64,000 nt of DNA. Source: Candidatus Acidiferrales bacterium. GTDB taxonomy: Bacteria; Bacteroidota; Ignavibacteria; Kryptoniales; JAKASW01. The stretch spans positions 248,001-312,000 of the forward strand of contig DATJAY010000003.1 in the NCBI GenBank assembly GCA_035515795.1, read 5' to 3'. Positions within the stretch are counted from its first letter, which is position 1; every line of letters begins with the position of its first letter. Position numbers and translations under genes: made by a program. Of the stretch, positions 62,865 through 64,000 are shown piece by piece. A model generated the notes under the pieces. That model did not search any database and had not been told where the DNA came from. It saw nothing but the letters and a program-made list of their open reading frames with translations.

Positions 62865-63923
62865 TTAGAACGTTATGAAAAACGTAGCTCTTCCGATGAC
62901 ATCGGCCTTTGACCCGGATAAACCGTATGCTACATATTCGACGTTCGGCATCAAGTGGACATTCTTTCTGACACTCCAGTCGAGAGCACCAACTACTAGA
63001 TTCTGAACGCTAGTTCCGGCAACCGTGTTCTTGTTGTCGGCATCCGGAGTATACATATCGTACCTGGCGACGAGACGGAGGTTATCTATCAGACCTACCC
63101 AACCGTTCACACTGAGACCGTTCTTCTTTGTGGTCGAGCCACCAGCACCGTTAATTCCATTCAAGAAATACTGTGCGCCGAGGCTGAACATGTCATTTGC
63201 ATAGTTCACAATGACATCGCCTGTTCTATTGAAGACGCTTACGCCCGTTCCATTGTATTGTCCGTTCAGCAGAATAGTGAATTGCTTTACAGGGTTAATC
63301 TGCAGATAGAGATAGGCGGCTTTGTATTTACTAGTTGTGGGAGAGAGAGCGCTGTTTCCACTGTTGTTCCCAACGAGCAATCCGGCCGTGAAAGCATCGG
63401 AGAATTTCTGGTTGTATGAAATTCCTAGATCCCTCGAAGAAGAAATCCCATGAAGATCCTGGATTGTTTTCTCCAATGACCTATAACCGAAAATTCCTTC
63501 AGCCATATTGATTTCCGGCGTTCCTTGCAAACCAATTATAATATTTGCACCATCAGTGACATTTTTCCAATTGATGAAAGCGTCCTTGACCATAACGGAT
63601 AGTTTACCATTAGACGTACCCGTTGCGGTTGGAAAATTGGATGTACTCGGATCGGACTCTAAACGGAATCTCGCGCTGAAATCCTGAGCTATGTCGTAAT
63701 CTGTGGTGAGATAAATACGCCTATAATCAAAAGCCTGCATGGCTTTCTGTAATCCTCCTGATGGAGAATAGTTGGAGGTCGACGCGACTCCTAAGTTAGC
63801 CGCGTTGATCACATAGTAGTAATCACCGAAGAATAGCCCGGAAAATTTCGGAAGATTCTGAGCGGATGCCATTCCTGCAAAAAGCAGAACGGCGGCAAGA
63901 GTATAGATTTTACGCAAATGCAC
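62865..63923 (-). CDS. Porin-like outer membrane beta-barrel
   Basis: 352 aa from GTG 63923 (AAAGGAG seven bases upstream). Signal peptide (residues 1-21, ending GMASAQ). Regular alternating beta strands throughout (RIYLTTDYDIAQDFSARFRL, AAYLYLQINPVKQFTILLNG) and a C-terminal strand ending GRATFFITF with the terminal Phe of outer membrane proteins. Size and style match phosphate-selective porin (OprP/OprO)-type proteins, and the placement upstream of two pstS genes behind Pho-like repeats makes phosphate uptake likely. Annotation as porin is by architecture. Confidence 0.75.
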   Translation of the reverse strand: MHLRKIYTLAAVLLFAGMASAQNLPKFSGLFFGDYYYVINAANLGVASTSNYSPSGGLQKAMQAFDYRRIYLTTDYDIAQDFSARFRLESDPSTSNFPTATGTSNGKLSVMVKDAFINWKNVTDGANIIIGLQGTPEINMAEGIFGYRSLEKTIQDLHGISSSRDLGISYNQKFSDAFTAGLLVGNNSGNSALSPTTSKYKAAYLYLQINPVKQFTILLNGQYNGTGVSVFNRTGDVIVNYANDMFSLGAQYFLNGINGAGGSTTKKNGLSVNGWVGLIDNLRLVARYDMYTPDADNKNTVAGTSVQNLVVGALDWSVRKNVHLMPNVEYVAYGLSGSKADVIGRATFFITF

Positions 63924-63963
63924 TGTAACTCCTTTTTTAGAACTAAAATTAACCGGTGACGTT

Positions 63964-63990
63964 GACGTGTTTGTTAAGGCTATGTTAAGG
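63964..63990 (-). promoter_or_regulatory. Pho-box-like direct repeats upstream of the porin gene
   Basis: On the minus strand CCTTAACA occurs at 63990-63983 and 63979-63972, an 11-base period (TTAACA-N5-TTAACA), followed by AACACGTC at 63971-63964. This is 40-70 bases before the GTG start. Confidence 0.65.
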
Positions 63991-64000
63991 ATTTGTAAAA

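Noticed and set aside
1-64000. CRISPR arrays, insertion sequences, prophage genes, rRNA and tRNA genes
   Set aside because: No regularly spaced repeats, transposase or integrase motifs, or cloverleaf-forming sequences were seen on reading both strands.

Overview
The window is a chromosomal segment, about 64 kb, from a Gram-negative bacterium of the Bacteroidota/Chlorobi (Ignavibacteria-like) branch. The assignment is an inference. It rests on an LPS transport system (LptD, LptE), a meso-diaminopimelate type MurE, an FtsI-type penicillin-binding protein ending in PASTA repeats, a four-subunit cytosolic [NiFe] hydrogenase of the 3b/sulfhydrogenase type, several sigma-54 activators, and the miaB / sigma-54 activator / lptE gene order seen in Bacteroidota. 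No rRNA, tRNA, CRISPR array, transposase or phage gene was found. Coding density is high, and many junctions are ATGA/TTGA-type overlaps that indicate operons.

Layout. 1-5.3 kb: a partial M24 peptidase behind an attenuator-like leader, then a GT9 glycosyltransferase, an Eis-like acetyltransferase, a thioredoxin-fold protein and a membrane acyltransferase. 5.3-12.1 kb (minus): six linked genes ddl - ftsB-like - rarA - ROK kinase - lptD - GNAT. 12.6-20.7 kb (plus): miaB, SPOR protein, metallo-hydrolase, receiver-less sigma-54 activator, lptE, processive GT2, TPR protein, ubiE/menG. 20.8-24.5 kb: an NtrB/NtrC-like two-component pair. 24.6-26.2 kb: larE-larB for the nickel-pincer cofactor, without larC or larA. 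26.5-31.2 kb: a small exported protein, LytR_C protein, rsfS, argS, YceI and a TPR protein. 31.2-36.5 kb (minus): the hydrogenase operon hydB - cyclic-nucleotide-domain protein - hydG - hydD - hydA - maturation protease, divergent from acs at 36.8 kb. 39.2-39.8 kb: a LexA-like repressor lacking every residue needed for self-cleavage, behind its own leader with a terminator.

40.3-58.2 kb (plus) is an almost unbroken division and cell wall cluster: mraZ, rsmH, ftsL, PBP/ftsI, murE, murF, mraY, murD, ftsW, murG, an unknown membrane protein, murC, murB, ftsQ, ftsA, ftsZ. It starts with a TGGGG-N5-TGGGG MraZ-type operator. It is followed by an unusual receiver-DHp protein without ATPase domain and by another sigma-54 response regulator. 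60.3-64 kb (minus) is a phosphate module: a porin-like protein and two PstS proteins. Pho-box-like direct repeats precede both the porin gene and the second pstS, each pstS has its own terminator, and one PstS has Asp in place of the phosphate-binding Thr.

The most interesting leads are the divergent PstS pair with duplicated regulation, the non-cleavable LexA-like regulator with its leader, the two other leader/terminator RNAs, the kinase-like receiver-DHp protein after ftsZ, and the cyclic-nucleotide-domain protein without HTH inside the hydrogenase operon.
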